Part shown: piece by piece, positions 52,206 to 60,955 of the stretch
Layout of the letters: the number at the start of each line of letters is the position of its first letter
Numbering within the stretch: position 1 is the first letter of the stretch
Source: Archangium lipolyticum
GTDB taxonomy: Bacteria; Myxococcota; Myxococcia; Myxococcales; Myxococcaceae
Assembly (NCBI RefSeq): GCF_024623785.1
Contig: NZ_JANKBZ010000008.1
Span: 1-64,000 of the forward strand
Length of the DNA stretch: 64,000 nt
Direction: 5' to 3'
Position numbers and translations under genes: made by a program
Notes under the pieces: generated by a model
Seen by the model: the letters and a program-made list of their open reading frames with translations, nothing else
The model's database searches: none
Told to the model about the DNA's origin: nothing

Positions 52206-53113
52206 ACCTGAACCACGCCCGCGCGCTCCACTTCCTGCTCGAGGAGGCCCATGTCGCTCGTGCCGCGCGGAGACTCGGAATCACGCCCGCGGCGGCGAGC
52301 AATGCATTGCGACGGCTGCGGAGCGACTTCGATGACCCGCTCCTGGTCCGGGCGGGGCGAACACTGGTGAGGACCCCGCTCGGGGAGCAACTGAGGGCCC
52401 CCGCGAGAGAGGTCCTGGCCGCGGCGGAGCGCCTCTTCGAGGTGAGCGCTCCGTTCGAGCCCGACAGCTACGACGGCGAGCTCGTCCTCACCACGTCAGA
52501 CCGGGTGGCTGAAGCCCTCCTGCCGACGCTCGATGACTTGCTGACCGCGCGGGCCCCGCGCGCGAGCCTGGCGGTACGAACGGTGCTGGTCGACCTCGCG
52601 AGCATCCTGAGAGACCGGGGTGGCCTTGCCGTCACACCCGCCACCGCTCGAGAGCGAGGCCTTTCGACAGAGAAGCTGTTCCTGGAGGATTTCGTCTGCG
52701 TGCTCCGCGAGGGTCATCCCCTGCTGAAGGGCCCATGGACGGTCCGGCGCTTCGCCGCCGCTGAGCACATCCTCGTCGCGCCCCAGGCCCAGTCGCGCCG
52801 GGGTGCCGTGGACGACGTGCTCGAAGCGCAGGGGCTGACCCGGCGGATAACGCGGGTCGTGACCTCGTTCGCGTTGGCGGCGCCCCTGCTCGTCTCCTCG
52901 GACCGCATCACGGTGCTTCCGCGCAGCTTCGCTCTGGCTCGAACCCGGGAACTGGGGGTCGTCATGCGAGCGCCCCCCTTCGAGCTGCCCTCCATCGAGA
53001 TGGAGATGGTGTGGCACCCCGGGCACGAGCGAGACCCGAAGCACCTCTGGTTTCGACAACTCCTGCGGGATGCCGTGCGCGTCGCGGGGCTCCAGCCCCC
53101 ACAGGGGTCGTGA
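52187..53113 (+). CDS. LysR-family transcriptional regulator
   Basis: 308 residues from the ATG at 52187 (FDLNHARALHFLLEEAHVARAARRLGITPAAASNALRRL is the HTH). It belongs to the PnbR/NahR/NodD-like subgroup by the DPLLVRAGR motif after the HTH. The substrate domain starts YDGELVLTTSDRVAEALLP. The 40 bases before the start, and its first codons, recur at 53655-53712. It probably regulates the neighbouring DUF1857 or hydrolase genes; the effector is unknown. Confidence 0.9.
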   Translation: MNVSAFDLNHARALHFLLEEAHVARAARRLGITPAAASNALRRLRSDFDDPLLVRAGRTLVRTPLGEQLRAPAREVLAAAERLFEVSAPFEPDSYDGELVLTTSDRVAEALLPTLDDLLTARAPRASLAVRTVLVDLASILRDRGGLAVTPATARERGLSTEKLFLEDFVCVLREGHPLLKGPWTVRRFAAAEHILVAPQAQSRRGAVDDVLEAQGLTRRITRVVTSFALAAPLLVSSDRITVLPRSFALARTRELGVVMRAPPFELPSIEMEMVWHPGHERDPKHLWFRQLLRDAVRVAGLQPPQGS

Positions 53114-53120
53114 AGCCGGG

Positions 53121-53597
53121 TCAGAGCCGGCCTTCCTGGGCGAGCAACCGGGTTCGCGCCAGGGTCGAGAGCAGGGCCCGCTTGTAGCCGCGCTCCTCGC
53201 TGTCCATCGTGGCCTGCTCCTTCCGCTCCTGCTCGCCTCCCGGTTCCGCGTTCCGCAAGCCCAGCAGGCAGTAGAACCTCAGGTGCAGCGAACCATCATC
53301 GCCCTCGAGTACCTCGTTGACGATGACGCCTTCGCGCGGCCCCTTGTTCTGGTGGAAGGACACCTTCGTCCTGGGCTCGAAGGTGATGATCTCCGACACG
53401 TCGTCGCCCATGATGGTGGCCTCGCGGATGATGTATTCCTCGCCGTCGACGACCACGTCGCACTTCGTGCAAGCGCCGGGCGGCAGGAACAGCCTCGCAT
53501 CACGCGCCTTGAGGACGAGGCCCCGCCAGAGCTGGTCGCGTGTCAGCGGAAGCTCGCCCTCGGGGTTCACGGGTACGGTCGCGGTTGAATAGATCAT
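53121..53597 (-). CDS. DUF1857 (AtaL-like SRPBCC) protein
   Basis: 158 residues. Motifs TVPVNPEGELPLTRDQLWRG, LVLKARDARLFLPPGACTKC, IREATIMGDDVSEIITFEPR and VIVNEVLEGDDGSLHLRFYC match DUF1857, a START-like ligand-binding family seen also in fungi. Cytoplasmic. Convergent with the LysR gene, seven bases between their ends. A role with a small hydrophobic or aromatic ligand is inferred from fold only. Confidence 0.85.
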   Translation of the reverse strand: MIYSTATVPVNPEGELPLTRDQLWRGLVLKARDARLFLPPGACTKCDVVVDGEEYIIREATIMGDDVSEIITFEPRTKVSFHQNKGPREGVIVNEVLEGDDGSLHLRFYCLLGLRNAEPGGEQERKEQATMDSEERGYKRALLSTLARTRLLAQEGRL

Positions 53598-53654
53598 GGC
53601 CGATGCTCCTGTCTCGGGTTCAGGTTGGATGGGTCATGAATAGGCCGGCCTCGT

Positions 53655-53712
53655 CATTCGTGGAAGTTGATGTGTGACAGCTCTGTCCTTCACGCCGTGA
53701 AGGTCTCGCGAC
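53655..53712 (+). repeat. LysR promoter/5'-end segment, second copy
   Basis: TGGAAGTTGATGTGTGAC ... CTTCACGCCGTGAAGGTCTC resembles the LysR 5' region (VKVS against MNVS). It overlaps the 3' end of the hydrolase gene and may be what is left of a second regulator gene. Confidence 0.5.
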
Positions 53713-54574
53713 CTGCCCGGGCACGCGGCGCCGGCTGGGCGTCGAGGAAGGAGCGCAAGGCGACCGCGAAAGGCTCCGGCCGCTCGAAGAACGGGAAGTG
53801 TGCGCCCCCCTCCTCGGCGGTGAAGGTGCGCAGCTGGGCTCCGGGGATTTGCTCGGCGCTCCACTTCTGCGATGCCGGGTTGACGTGGCTGACCTCGCCA
53901 GCGAGCACCAGCGTCGGCACGTCAATGCGTGGCAACACGTCGCGCCAGTCCTGCATGATGTGGTCCAGCAACAGCCGTGCGCCGAAGCCGCCGTCGAGCT
54001 TGAGGTTCTCCTGGTAGAGCCACTCCAGGTCCTCGCCGGGGATCTGCCTGGTGAGCATGGAGACGAGGAACTTGCGCCGCACGCTCGCCGCGTCGGGACC
54101 GTTGAAGCCCTTGCAGAAGGCCTCGGCGCCGGGAAAGTCCATGATGGCACCCACCCTGACCGCATCGGCCTGCTCGAGCCAGGGCAGGATCGTACAGGCG
54201 CTGGGCTGGTCGATGATGATGAGCGAGCTCACCTTCGCGGAGCCGAACAGGTCGAGGTAGCTCCACAGCACCGACGCCCCCATGGAGTGGCCCGCGAGGT
54301 CCGCCTGCTCGATGTGGAGGTGCGTCAGGAGTTCGTCGAGGTCGCGCGCGAGCCGGGCGATGCGAGCGCCGTGCGGGGGGTGGCCGGATTCCCCGTGGCC
54401 ACGCTGGTCGTAGCTGACGACACGGTATTGCCTGGCGAGCATGGGAATCACCCGATCGAACATCGCGCGCGACTGCGACCAGCCGTGCAGCAGTACCAGG
54501 GTACGCTCGCTCGAGCTCGAGCCCGCGATGTGGTAGTCCAGTTCGCATCCGTCGGCGGTGGTGAAGGTGCTCAT
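53690..54574 (-). CDS. Alpha/beta hydrolase
   Basis: 294 residues from the ATG at 54574 (AAGGAAAA upstream). Motifs: LVLLHGWSQSRAMFD (oxyanion), YDQRGHGESGHPP, nucleophile elbow AGHSMGASV, Asp region VPTLVLAGEVSHVNP and final His in GGAHFPFFERPEPF. Similar to chloroperoxidase/esterase-type hydrolases that need no cofactor. Substrate unknown. The C-terminal GRETFTA is encoded inside the LysR-like duplicated segment, so the true end may have been changed. The large lectin-cytochrome gene ends upstream on the map. Confidence 0.85.
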   Translation of the reverse strand: MSTFTTADGCELDYHIAGSSSSERTLVLLHGWSQSRAMFDRVIPMLARQYRVVSYDQRGHGESGHPPHGARIARLARDLDELLTHLHIEQADLAGHSMGASVLWSYLDLFGSAKVSSLIIIDQPSACTILPWLEQADAVRVGAIMDFPGAEAFCKGFNGPDAASVRRKFLVSMLTRQIPGEDLEWLYQENLKLDGGFGARLLLDHIMQDWRDVLPRIDVPTLVLAGEVSHVNPASQKWSAEQIPGAQLRTFTAEEGGAHFPFFERPEPFAVALRSFLDAQPAPRARAGRETFTA

Positions 54575-54600
54575 GGTGTTTTCCTTGGGCTGCGCTCGGT

Positions 54601-57600
54601 TCAAGGCCAGAGACGAGAGGTCCACTCACGCCACTTCTGGATGCGCTGCGCATCGGCACCCAGCTGCGTGGCCTTCCAGATTCCATACTGCTGCGACTGC
54701 TCGGCCGTGACCCTTCCGTTCACCGCGTTCATCACGAAGTTGCCCGGTTCAGGCTGTGCCAGGGGCTTCCGGGTCTGATCCACACAAAACGCGAACCCGG
54801 CATACGGCTCGCTCTCTCCCAGCTCCGTGTTGGCCGGATCGCAACGCCGCCATTTCGCGGGCTCGGTGTCGGTGTACAGGACATTGAACTGGTTCATCGC
54901 CCCGTTGAGCACCTTCAAGTACAGGCCCGGTTGGAGTTGATCGAGCTTGCTGAAGGGCGTCTTGCCGAAGCCTTGTGTCGTCGCCTGGTCCATGAAGTTG
55001 GTAGGCGTCAGGTGTTTCAGGGTCTGCGCCCGGCCAAAGCGTCCGCGGTTGTCTCCGAGGCTGCCGGTCTGGGTTGGCACGTAGAGCGGGATGTCGTTGT
55101 TGACGTATTGGGCCGACTTGATGCGGGCCTGCAACAGCCGGAGGTCGCTCAGGAAGGCCGCGTTCGCGTGAGCGGGTGTCGAGGTGCCCACGGTCGTCGC
55201 CAGGAGTTCGTCGAAGCCGGTCAGGTAGGGCCAGTCCACCGAGAAGTTCACCCAATCGCCTTGAGCCCCCGGGTTGATGGAGACCTGCATCTGGTACCAG
55301 GCGTTGGTCCGGTAGTACGAGCCCACGATGTTGGAGCGTTCCCACGCCAGGTACCACTCCCGCGTGACCTTCCCCGCGGAGGTCTCGTCGGACTGGTAGA
55401 GCATGTGCGGAGCCAGGAAGAACACGCTCACCGTGTTGAAGGGCCAGCCTCGCACCTCACCCCGGCCTCTCCAGGTCTGGGTGGCGGCGGTGAAGTCACC
55501 AATGAACCACTGCTGGTTGCCTTCGAGCCCATAGGTATGGGCCCACTCCCACTGCTTGATGACATTCCAGTGGAGCATGCTCATGACGGCGCGCTCGATG
55601 AAGGCGTTGGTGGTGAAGGACGCCGGATCGCTGTTCGTCGTGGAGCTGGCGGCGCGCGCGGCCAGGAGGCGGGCACCGACCTGCGCGCCGTACTCGCCGG
55701 AGCTGGCGATGTGATTGCCGCGGCCCCCGCCCAGGAAGCGGTAGGCCTCCCAGCCAAAGGCGCTGAAGTAGCCCTGGATCTCGTTGCGCTCGCTCGGGGT
55801 CAGATGGCTCCAGTCGCCATACTGCCCGTTGGGATTCCGGTGGGCCTCGAGCCATGCCTCGATCTGGTCCGCGCTGGCCTTGGGATGGGTGCGGCTGCTT
55901 TGTGACCACTGGGCTCCGTTCTCGAAGGAACCGGCGCCGCTGGCGCCCGCGGGCCACACATCGAGCGGATGGATCGTGGGCAACCATGCATTCCAGTCGG
56001 GGTACTGCAAGGGCATGGCGACTTCCCGCGCGTTCAGGGTGGCGTTGGCGTTCATGACGGCATCAACGTCGGCCTGGCTCAGGTTGAGTGGCTGGGGTCC
56101 CAGTGGCTTGCCGAAGAGGGCCTGGACGGCCTGGGTGGGAGTCTCGAGCACGGCGCTCAGGCCTGCTCCGGCGGCCCATTCGATGATGGGTCTGGCGTCC
56201 AGCCCCGGGCCGGGCTGATACGGCGGGTTCCACGGCGCCGCCTGGGGCACGTGGGGCACGTTCCGCTGGCTGTAGCGAAGGTAGGCGACGATCTGTCTGC
56301 CTTGTGCATCGCTCAGGCCATGGAAGCGCGAGCGCTGCACGATGGCGTTGTTGGAGTAATTGAAGTACTGCAGATCCCGCCCATCGGCCGCGTGGCAGGA
56401 GGCGCAGGCGGCCTTGATGCCGCGTCTGACGATGCTGCTCTTGAGGAGCGTGCCCTGGCCATGCCAGAGCGCTTCGCCCGCCGGGACATCGGCACTCCAG
56501 GTCTGGCCGGCCACCTTCTCGACCTGGATGTCGGCGAACCGCACGGGGTTGCTGGCCAGGCTGGTGCCCTGGGCGTCTCGCAGCTGGAGGTCGAGGACGC
56601 GGTATCCATTGGACTCGCCATCGGTCCCGTTGAACCGGAACTGGATGCGGTTGGCGCCAGGCGCGGCCACGAGCCTCGCCTTGGTGGTGGCATCGAGCAC
56701 GAGGCTCATGCGCGTGGTGTAGAACCCGCCTCGCGTCAGACCGCCCTGGACACGTTCCACATCGGCCAGTTTCACGGTGGCGTCCGTGATGTCGATCCAG
56801 GGAATGCCGTCGGCCTGCTCGGGGCTGATGCCTCCGAGCACACGCACACTGGCCTTGATCCGGGTGGGAGGCTGGCTCGTCGCTTCGAACTCGGGGGCGC
56901 CAAAGAAGGCGCAGCGGTGGCACACCCACCACAGCTGGCTCACACTGCCGAGTTTGCTGGCATCAACGTGGAGGCTGGCTTCGGCGAGCGCCGGGAGCGA
57001 AGGGGAGCCATCGCTCAGCAGCTCGAGGGGAAGCTCGAGCAGATGGGCGGAGCCGGTGGGTGCCGGTTGCGTCACGGCCTCCAGCCGCCACTGCTGGTTG
57101 GATTGACCGCTGCAATCCCACTGGACGATCTGCCCACCCACGGCCTGGCTCATGTCCTTCACGTCCATGCACTTGCCGCTGTGCGAAGCCTCGAACAGGT
57201 AGGCAGCTCCCACCGGGGTCACCCTGAAGCGTTGGTTGGGCCCACCGGTGTCGCTCCACTGCTGGAACGGCTCTCCATTGATCGGGGTGTTCCCGCGCAC
57301 GTCCAGCGGCTTGTCACTGTGGACGCCACGCAACTGGTAGGTGCCCATCACCGAAGGCAGCACTTCGAAGTGTTGATGCGCCACGTTGCCGCAGTCAGCT
57401 TGCTGGACCCGGGTTCCATCGGCCGTGCTGGCGCCGGCGATCTCCAGGCACAGGTTGGAGCCCACCGAACGCAGGCTGTACTGGCCCACGGCCAGTGCGC
57501 CTCGGCCGTCGCCGCTCCGGGGGTAGAGCAGGAAGTGCTGCGGCGCCTGGCTGTCGCAACTGGCCTGCCGCAGGCCGGCCCCCTCGGTGCTGACTCCCCC

Positions 57601-58113
57601 CTCGATGGCCACGCATTTGTGGCTGCCCACGTTGACCAGGCTGTGGAGATTGCCCTGGTCACGTCGCAGCAGGAAGCGTTGGGCACTGGAGCCGTTATCG
57701 CTCCACTGTTGGATGACGGTGCCGTCCGCGGTGGAGCCACCGTTCAGGTCGAGCACGCGACCGGTGCCCACGTTGACGAACTTGTAGCCTCCGTCGGCTT
57801 CCCGGATCACCTCGAAGGTCTGGCTCGGGCCGTCGACGCAGGTGGCTTGCTGGATCCTACCTCCATCGGTGTTGCCGGGAATTGCCTCCACACACTTGCC
57901 GCTCAGCGCACTCATGAGCACGTAGCGGCCGGCGGGCAGCGCGGGACCAACATCGTCCGTGCGCATGGCGGCCGGCTGGGGGCTGCTTCCGAGCATCGCG
58001 GCTTCGGGGTTCGCCTTCGCCGCTCCCGGGTCGCCACGGTCTCCACATGCCGCCAGCAGGCCCACGACCGTCAACGCCATCGCCCCGCGCAGGATGTGGA
58101 GAAAGTCTTTCAA
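54601..58113 (-). CDS. Ricin-type lectin/cytochrome c lipoprotein
   Basis: About 1170 residues from a TTG at 58113 (GGATGATTCC upstream) that gives a lipoprotein signal ending VVGLLAAC; an ATG 11 codons later would lack a basic n-region. Residues about 60-345 contain two ricin-type beta-trefoils with QxW-like ends (GKCVEAIPGNTDGGRIQQATC; NQQWRL). A beta-rich linker domain follows. At C570-A-S-C573-H574 there is a c-type haem site (AACASCHAADGRDLQYFNYS), in a cytochrome domain. The last 500 residues are unlike any family I know (WLPTIHPLDVWP; FGWEAYRFLGGGRGNHIAS; FFLAPHMLYQSDE). So a surface redox protein with sugar-binding domains is likely. Confidence 0.75.
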   Translation of the reverse strand: MKDFLHILRGAMALTVVGLLAACGDRGDPGAAKANPEAAMLGSSPQPAAMRTDDVGPALPAGRYVLMSALSGKCVEAIPGNTDGGRIQQATCVDGPSQTFEVIREADGGYKFVNVGTGRVLDLNGGSTADGTVIQQWSDNGSSAQRFLLRRDQGNLHSLVNVGSHKCVAIEGGVSTEGAGLRQASCDSQAPQHFLLYPRSGDGRGALAVGQYSLRSVGSNLCLEIAGASTADGTRVQQADCGNVAHQHFEVLPSVMGTYQLRGVHSDKPLDVRGNTPINGEPFQQWSDTGGPNQRFRVTPVGAAYLFEASHSGKCMDVKDMSQAVGGQIVQWDCSGQSNQQWRLEAVTQPAPTGSAHLLELPLELLSDGSPSLPALAEASLHVDASKLGSVSQLWWVCHRCAFFGAPEFEATSQPPTRIKASVRVLGGISPEQADGIPWIDITDATVKLADVERVQGGLTRGGFYTTRMSLVLDATTKARLVAAPGANRIQFRFNGTDGESNGYRVLDLQLRDAQGTSLASNPVRFADIQVEKVAGQTWSADVPAGEALWHGQGTLLKSSIVRRGIKAACASCHAADGRDLQYFNYSNNAIVQRSRFHGLSDAQGRQIVAYLRYSQRNVPHVPQAAPWNPPYQPGPGLDARPIIEWAAGAGLSAVLETPTQAVQALFGKPLGPQPLNLSQADVDAVMNANATLNAREVAMPLQYPDWNAWLPTIHPLDVWPAGASGAGSFENGAQWSQSSRTHPKASADQIEAWLEAHRNPNGQYGDWSHLTPSERNEIQGYFSAFGWEAYRFLGGGRGNHIASSGEYGAQVGARLLAARAASSTTNSDPASFTTNAFIERAVMSMLHWNVIKQWEWAHTYGLEGNQQWFIGDFTAATQTWRGRGEVRGWPFNTVSVFFLAPHMLYQSDETSAGKVTREWYLAWERSNIVGSYYRTNAWYQMQVSINPGAQGDWVNFSVDWPYLTGFDELLATTVGTSTPAHANAAFLSDLRLLQARIKSAQYVNNDIPLYVPTQTGSLGDNRGRFGRAQTLKHLTPTNFMDQATTQGFGKTPFSKLDQLQPGLYLKVLNGAMNQFNVLYTDTEPAKWRRCDPANTELGESEPYAGFAFCVDQTRKPLAQPEPGNFVMNAVNGRVTAEQSQQYGIWKATQLGADAQRIQKWREWTSRLWP

Positions 58114-58246
58114 GGAATCATCCGATGTCTCGAGCACGCACTCAGGGTAGAGCGTCAGGCTTTGGGGGAAATCACCCGAAAGAGGGAGCGAACGCTCAAA
58201 CGTGGTGGTGATGCAATCCGCGAACAGGAATGGGAGATGGGACGGC
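58114..58246. other. Divergent intergenic region
   Basis: 133 bases between the lectin-cytochrome lipoprotein gene (minus) and the P450 remnant (plus). No gene seen; the promoters for both should be here. Confidence 0.35.
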
Positions 58247-58650
58247 ATGCAATTCCTGGATGCTGAGACGTCGCGAGCGGCCCAGGCGCATGTCCCGACC
58301 GCCCCCGCGCGTTGGCCTCTGCTCGGACATTCCTGGCCCCTGCTCACCAGACCGCGTGATTTCCTTCTGTCGCTGGAGAAGATCGGGAGTCTCGTCCGTG
58401 TCTACATCGGGCAGATGCCCATGGTGGTCATCACCGACCCCGAGCTCACGCGTCAGGTCCTGCATGACAGCGCCACCTTCGACAAGGGTGGCTCCCTTTA
58501 CGAGAAACTGAGCGAGCTGACGGGAAATGGGCTGCTCACGAGCCAATCGGAGCCGCACAAGCGGCAGCGGCGACTGGTGCAGCCCGCCTTCAAGAAAAGC
58601 TCGATCAAGGACTACTCGTCCGTCATGGCCGGGGTCGCCGAGGGGGCGCT
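58247..58650 (+). pseudogene. Cytochrome P450 N-terminal remnant
   Basis: About 134 residues from the ATG at 58247: AARWPLLGHSWPLLTRP-type start (here APARWPLLGHSW), VRVYIGQMPMVVITDPELTRQVL, FDKGGSLYEKLSELTGNGLL and HKRQRRLVQPAFKK, all typical of P450 N-terminal and B-C-helix regions. Homology ends near 58650; the I helix, ExxR and haem-Cys regions are absent. The frame then turns to His/Ala-rich junk. So the haem-binding half was lost in a deletion. Confidence 0.75.
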
Positions 58651-58940
58651 CCCACAACATCGTGATCATCCTCATGCGGCGGCACGGTCATCCGGAGCAG
58701 GAGGCGGTCCGTAGGGCGGAGCGGGAGGAGCGCGGACTGGCGCGAGCGTCCCATGGCCTGAATGAGGATACGAAGCGTTACATCCACGGCCTGAAGATCT
58801 GGAACCTGGCCAACTACTTCTGGTCGTTGAGATGCCGTCGCTTCATCGTCGGCCAGGTGGAGGAGGCGGCCCGCTGCCTGAGCTGCATCACCCGCGAGTC
58901 CCTGCCAGGCCTCACACCTTCACATCCTGACGGACCGTGA
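58651..58940 (+). pseudogene. Terpene cyclase C-terminal remnant
   Basis: In another frame, starting at the P450 break, the sequence reads HNIVIILMRRHGHPEQEAVR, then GLKIWNLANYFWSLRCRRFI. The pattern HN(L/I)V..LMR.HG..(x)EA ... YV.GL..W..GN..WS is the last part of class I terpene cyclases (the region after the NSE motif). The catalytic Asp and NSE motifs are gone. A deletion has joined it to the P450 start, which suggests a decayed terpene gene cluster. Confidence 0.55.
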
Positions 58941-59165
58941 GCGGGTCTAAACGGTCCCCGCTGCACCCTGCTGGACTGGCTTGCGTCACCCAGCGGTGTT
59001 CACTAGAAGTGAATAACCCAAAAACGACATTCACTCCGGGTGGTAGAAGAAGGCAGCCTCCCTCCGCCCGGGAAGACGGCTTGCACCCACCTCATCCGCG
59101 GGAGTGCGTGCGCCTCATTTATCGCCGTCACCCGTGCCCTCTCCCTCACCAGCACAGGAGCACTC

Positions 59166-60857
59166 ATGGCCCAGTGGACCCAGTTCGTCACCCCTGGCGG
59201 ACAGATCGACTTTCCCGAGGATCCGATGAAGCAGCAGTCGCTCGTCCAACAGTGGACGACGAACCTGACTGGCTTCACCAACCAGGGCATCACTGGCAAC
59301 CCGTGGACGTCCACGAACGCCGCCAACCAGAATTGGTATTTCAATCCGGTGACGACGGACACCAGTCAGGGCATATACGCCCCCATCCAGTGGAGTCCGT
59401 TCCCTGGCCGCATCCAGGCCTACAACCCCAGCATGCCGATGGGCCAGCAGTTCCAGCTGGCGGATACCGGCTACTACGTCGACTCCAACAACACGCGGCA
59501 GACGTTCCCCGCCATCACCACCAATCTCTGTCCGAATGGTGATGCTCCCGCCCAGCCCATTCCCTACGGCCCCTATGGTCCGCGCGGCTGGCAGGACGAG
59601 TACTGCGAGTGGAGCGTCCTGCGGGATCCCTCCACCGGGAAGATTCTCCGCATCGACTTCACCTGCGAGAACCCGGAGTACTGGAACACGCTGTGGATGG
59701 TTGATCCGTTGAAGGTGCTCGAGCTGTACCAGAAGACGCTCGACAAGCCGCAGATCCAGATGGATGACCTGTGCCTGCATGACAGCAACGGGCGAGTGGT
59801 GATGGATCCGTCCACCGGGCGGCCGGCCTACAACCCGCTCAACAAGTGGAACAGCGGCCCGTTCTCCACGGCCACGCAAGGCGGGGCGATGCACCTGACC
59901 AGCACGCCCAATACCATCCAGACGGAGATCGGCCTGGCCGCGGCGGCCACCATCCCGCGCACGGTGGGCAACGGCAATCCCACCACCCTCATCTGCTGTG
60001 CACAGTACGGCCAGATCGGCCGCAACAGCGATCCCACGATCGGCGCCTCGGTGAACCGGCTGACCGCGCCCCAGAGCGGAGAGCCCACCATGGTGACACT
60101 TGCCAACCCACCGGGCCTCTACATCCAACAGCCGGACTTCTCGAGCTACACGACGCCCGACAACACGCCCGCGAGCACCTTCTGGCGCATCGTGCGCGGC
60201 GCCCCGACGTTGACCGATCCCAACGGCACCCAGCTGCCCGGCAACTTCATCCTCCATGCCGTCTTCGAGGTGCCCCCCAGCTATGGCTATACCGTCAGCG
60301 ACATCTCCATCAGCGGCGCGCCCATCAAGTGGGCGGGTCAGGTGGCGCAGACGTTCCAGATGCACATCATCGGCATGGGCATCCCCAAGACACCCGGGCA
60401 GACCGCGCAGCCCTGCGTCGACTCGCCGGCCACGCCCGCGCCACAACCGCTGCAGTTGTTCCATGCCTCGGTGTTCAACGCCCTGTACAACACGCCCGTC
60501 CCCAACCCCGTGGGCCAGCAGATGAGCCTGGCCAGCAACAGCACGCTGATCGCGCCGCTGGTGACGGTGGGCCAGCAGAAGGTGCCCATGGTGCTGGTGG
60601 TGGGCATGGATTTGTCGAGCCCCAAGCCCGACGTCTCCTTCGGAGATGGCATCACCGTCGAGGTGCAGGGAATGCGCAGCGTCACCTACGCCATCCCGGG
60701 CAATACCTATCCGTCCACTTCGGTGGCCGTGGACATCCTCGTCAGCGTTGCCTCCACCGCCATCTCCGGGCTCAAGGGCGTCACCGTCACCCCGTCAGGT
60801 CAGAATGCATCGCAGTTCGTCGCCATGCCCGCGCTCCTGAACGTGGTGGGCCTGTGA
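59166..60857 (+). CDS. Large protein of unknown function next to cytochrome c gene
   Basis: 563 residues from the ATG at 59166. No signal peptide. The protein is rich in Pro, Asn, Thr and Gln. Trp-rich segments include GNPWTSTNAANQNWYFNPV and CENPEYWNTLWMVDPLKVLE; the C-terminal 100 residues are beta-rich (VMGMDLSS-type strands, KPDVSFGDGITVEVQGM). I know of no family; it looks like proteins found beside c-type cytochromes in myxobacteria. The next gene, a cytochrome lipoprotein, starts 98 bases downstream on the same strand, so they may act together. Confidence 0.65.
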   Translation: MAQWTQFVTPGGQIDFPEDPMKQQSLVQQWTTNLTGFTNQGITGNPWTSTNAANQNWYFNPVTTDTSQGIYAPIQWSPFPGRIQAYNPSMPMGQQFQLADTGYYVDSNNTRQTFPAITTNLCPNGDAPAQPIPYGPYGPRGWQDEYCEWSVLRDPSTGKILRIDFTCENPEYWNTLWMVDPLKVLELYQKTLDKPQIQMDDLCLHDSNGRVVMDPSTGRPAYNPLNKWNSGPFSTATQGGAMHLTSTPNTIQTEIGLAAAATIPRTVGNGNPTTLICCAQYGQIGRNSDPTIGASVNRLTAPQSGEPTMVTLANPPGLYIQQPDFSSYTTPDNTPASTFWRIVRGAPTLTDPNGTQLPGNFILHAVFEVPPSYGYTVSDISISGAPIKWAGQVAQTFQMHIIGMGIPKTPGQTAQPCVDSPATPAPQPLQLFHASVFNALYNTPVPNPVGQQMSLASNSTLIAPLVTVGQQKVPMVLVVGMDLSSPKPDVSFGDGITVEVQGMRSVTYAIPGNTYPSTSVAVDILVSVASTAISGLKGVTVTPSGQNASQFVAMPALLNVVGL

Positions 60858-60955
60858 GCTGAGCAGGCCCTGCCAGGAATCCATCCCCGAGAAGTCCTCG
60901 CGGCGGGAGGAGCCTCTCCCGCCGTGATTCCTCGTCCTGTTCCATGAGGTCTCCC

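Noticed and set aside
58114-58347. N-terminal extension of the lectin-cytochrome protein to 58347
   Set aside because: The extension covers the divergent promoter and the P450 start; the lipoprotein signal begins at the TTG at 58113.
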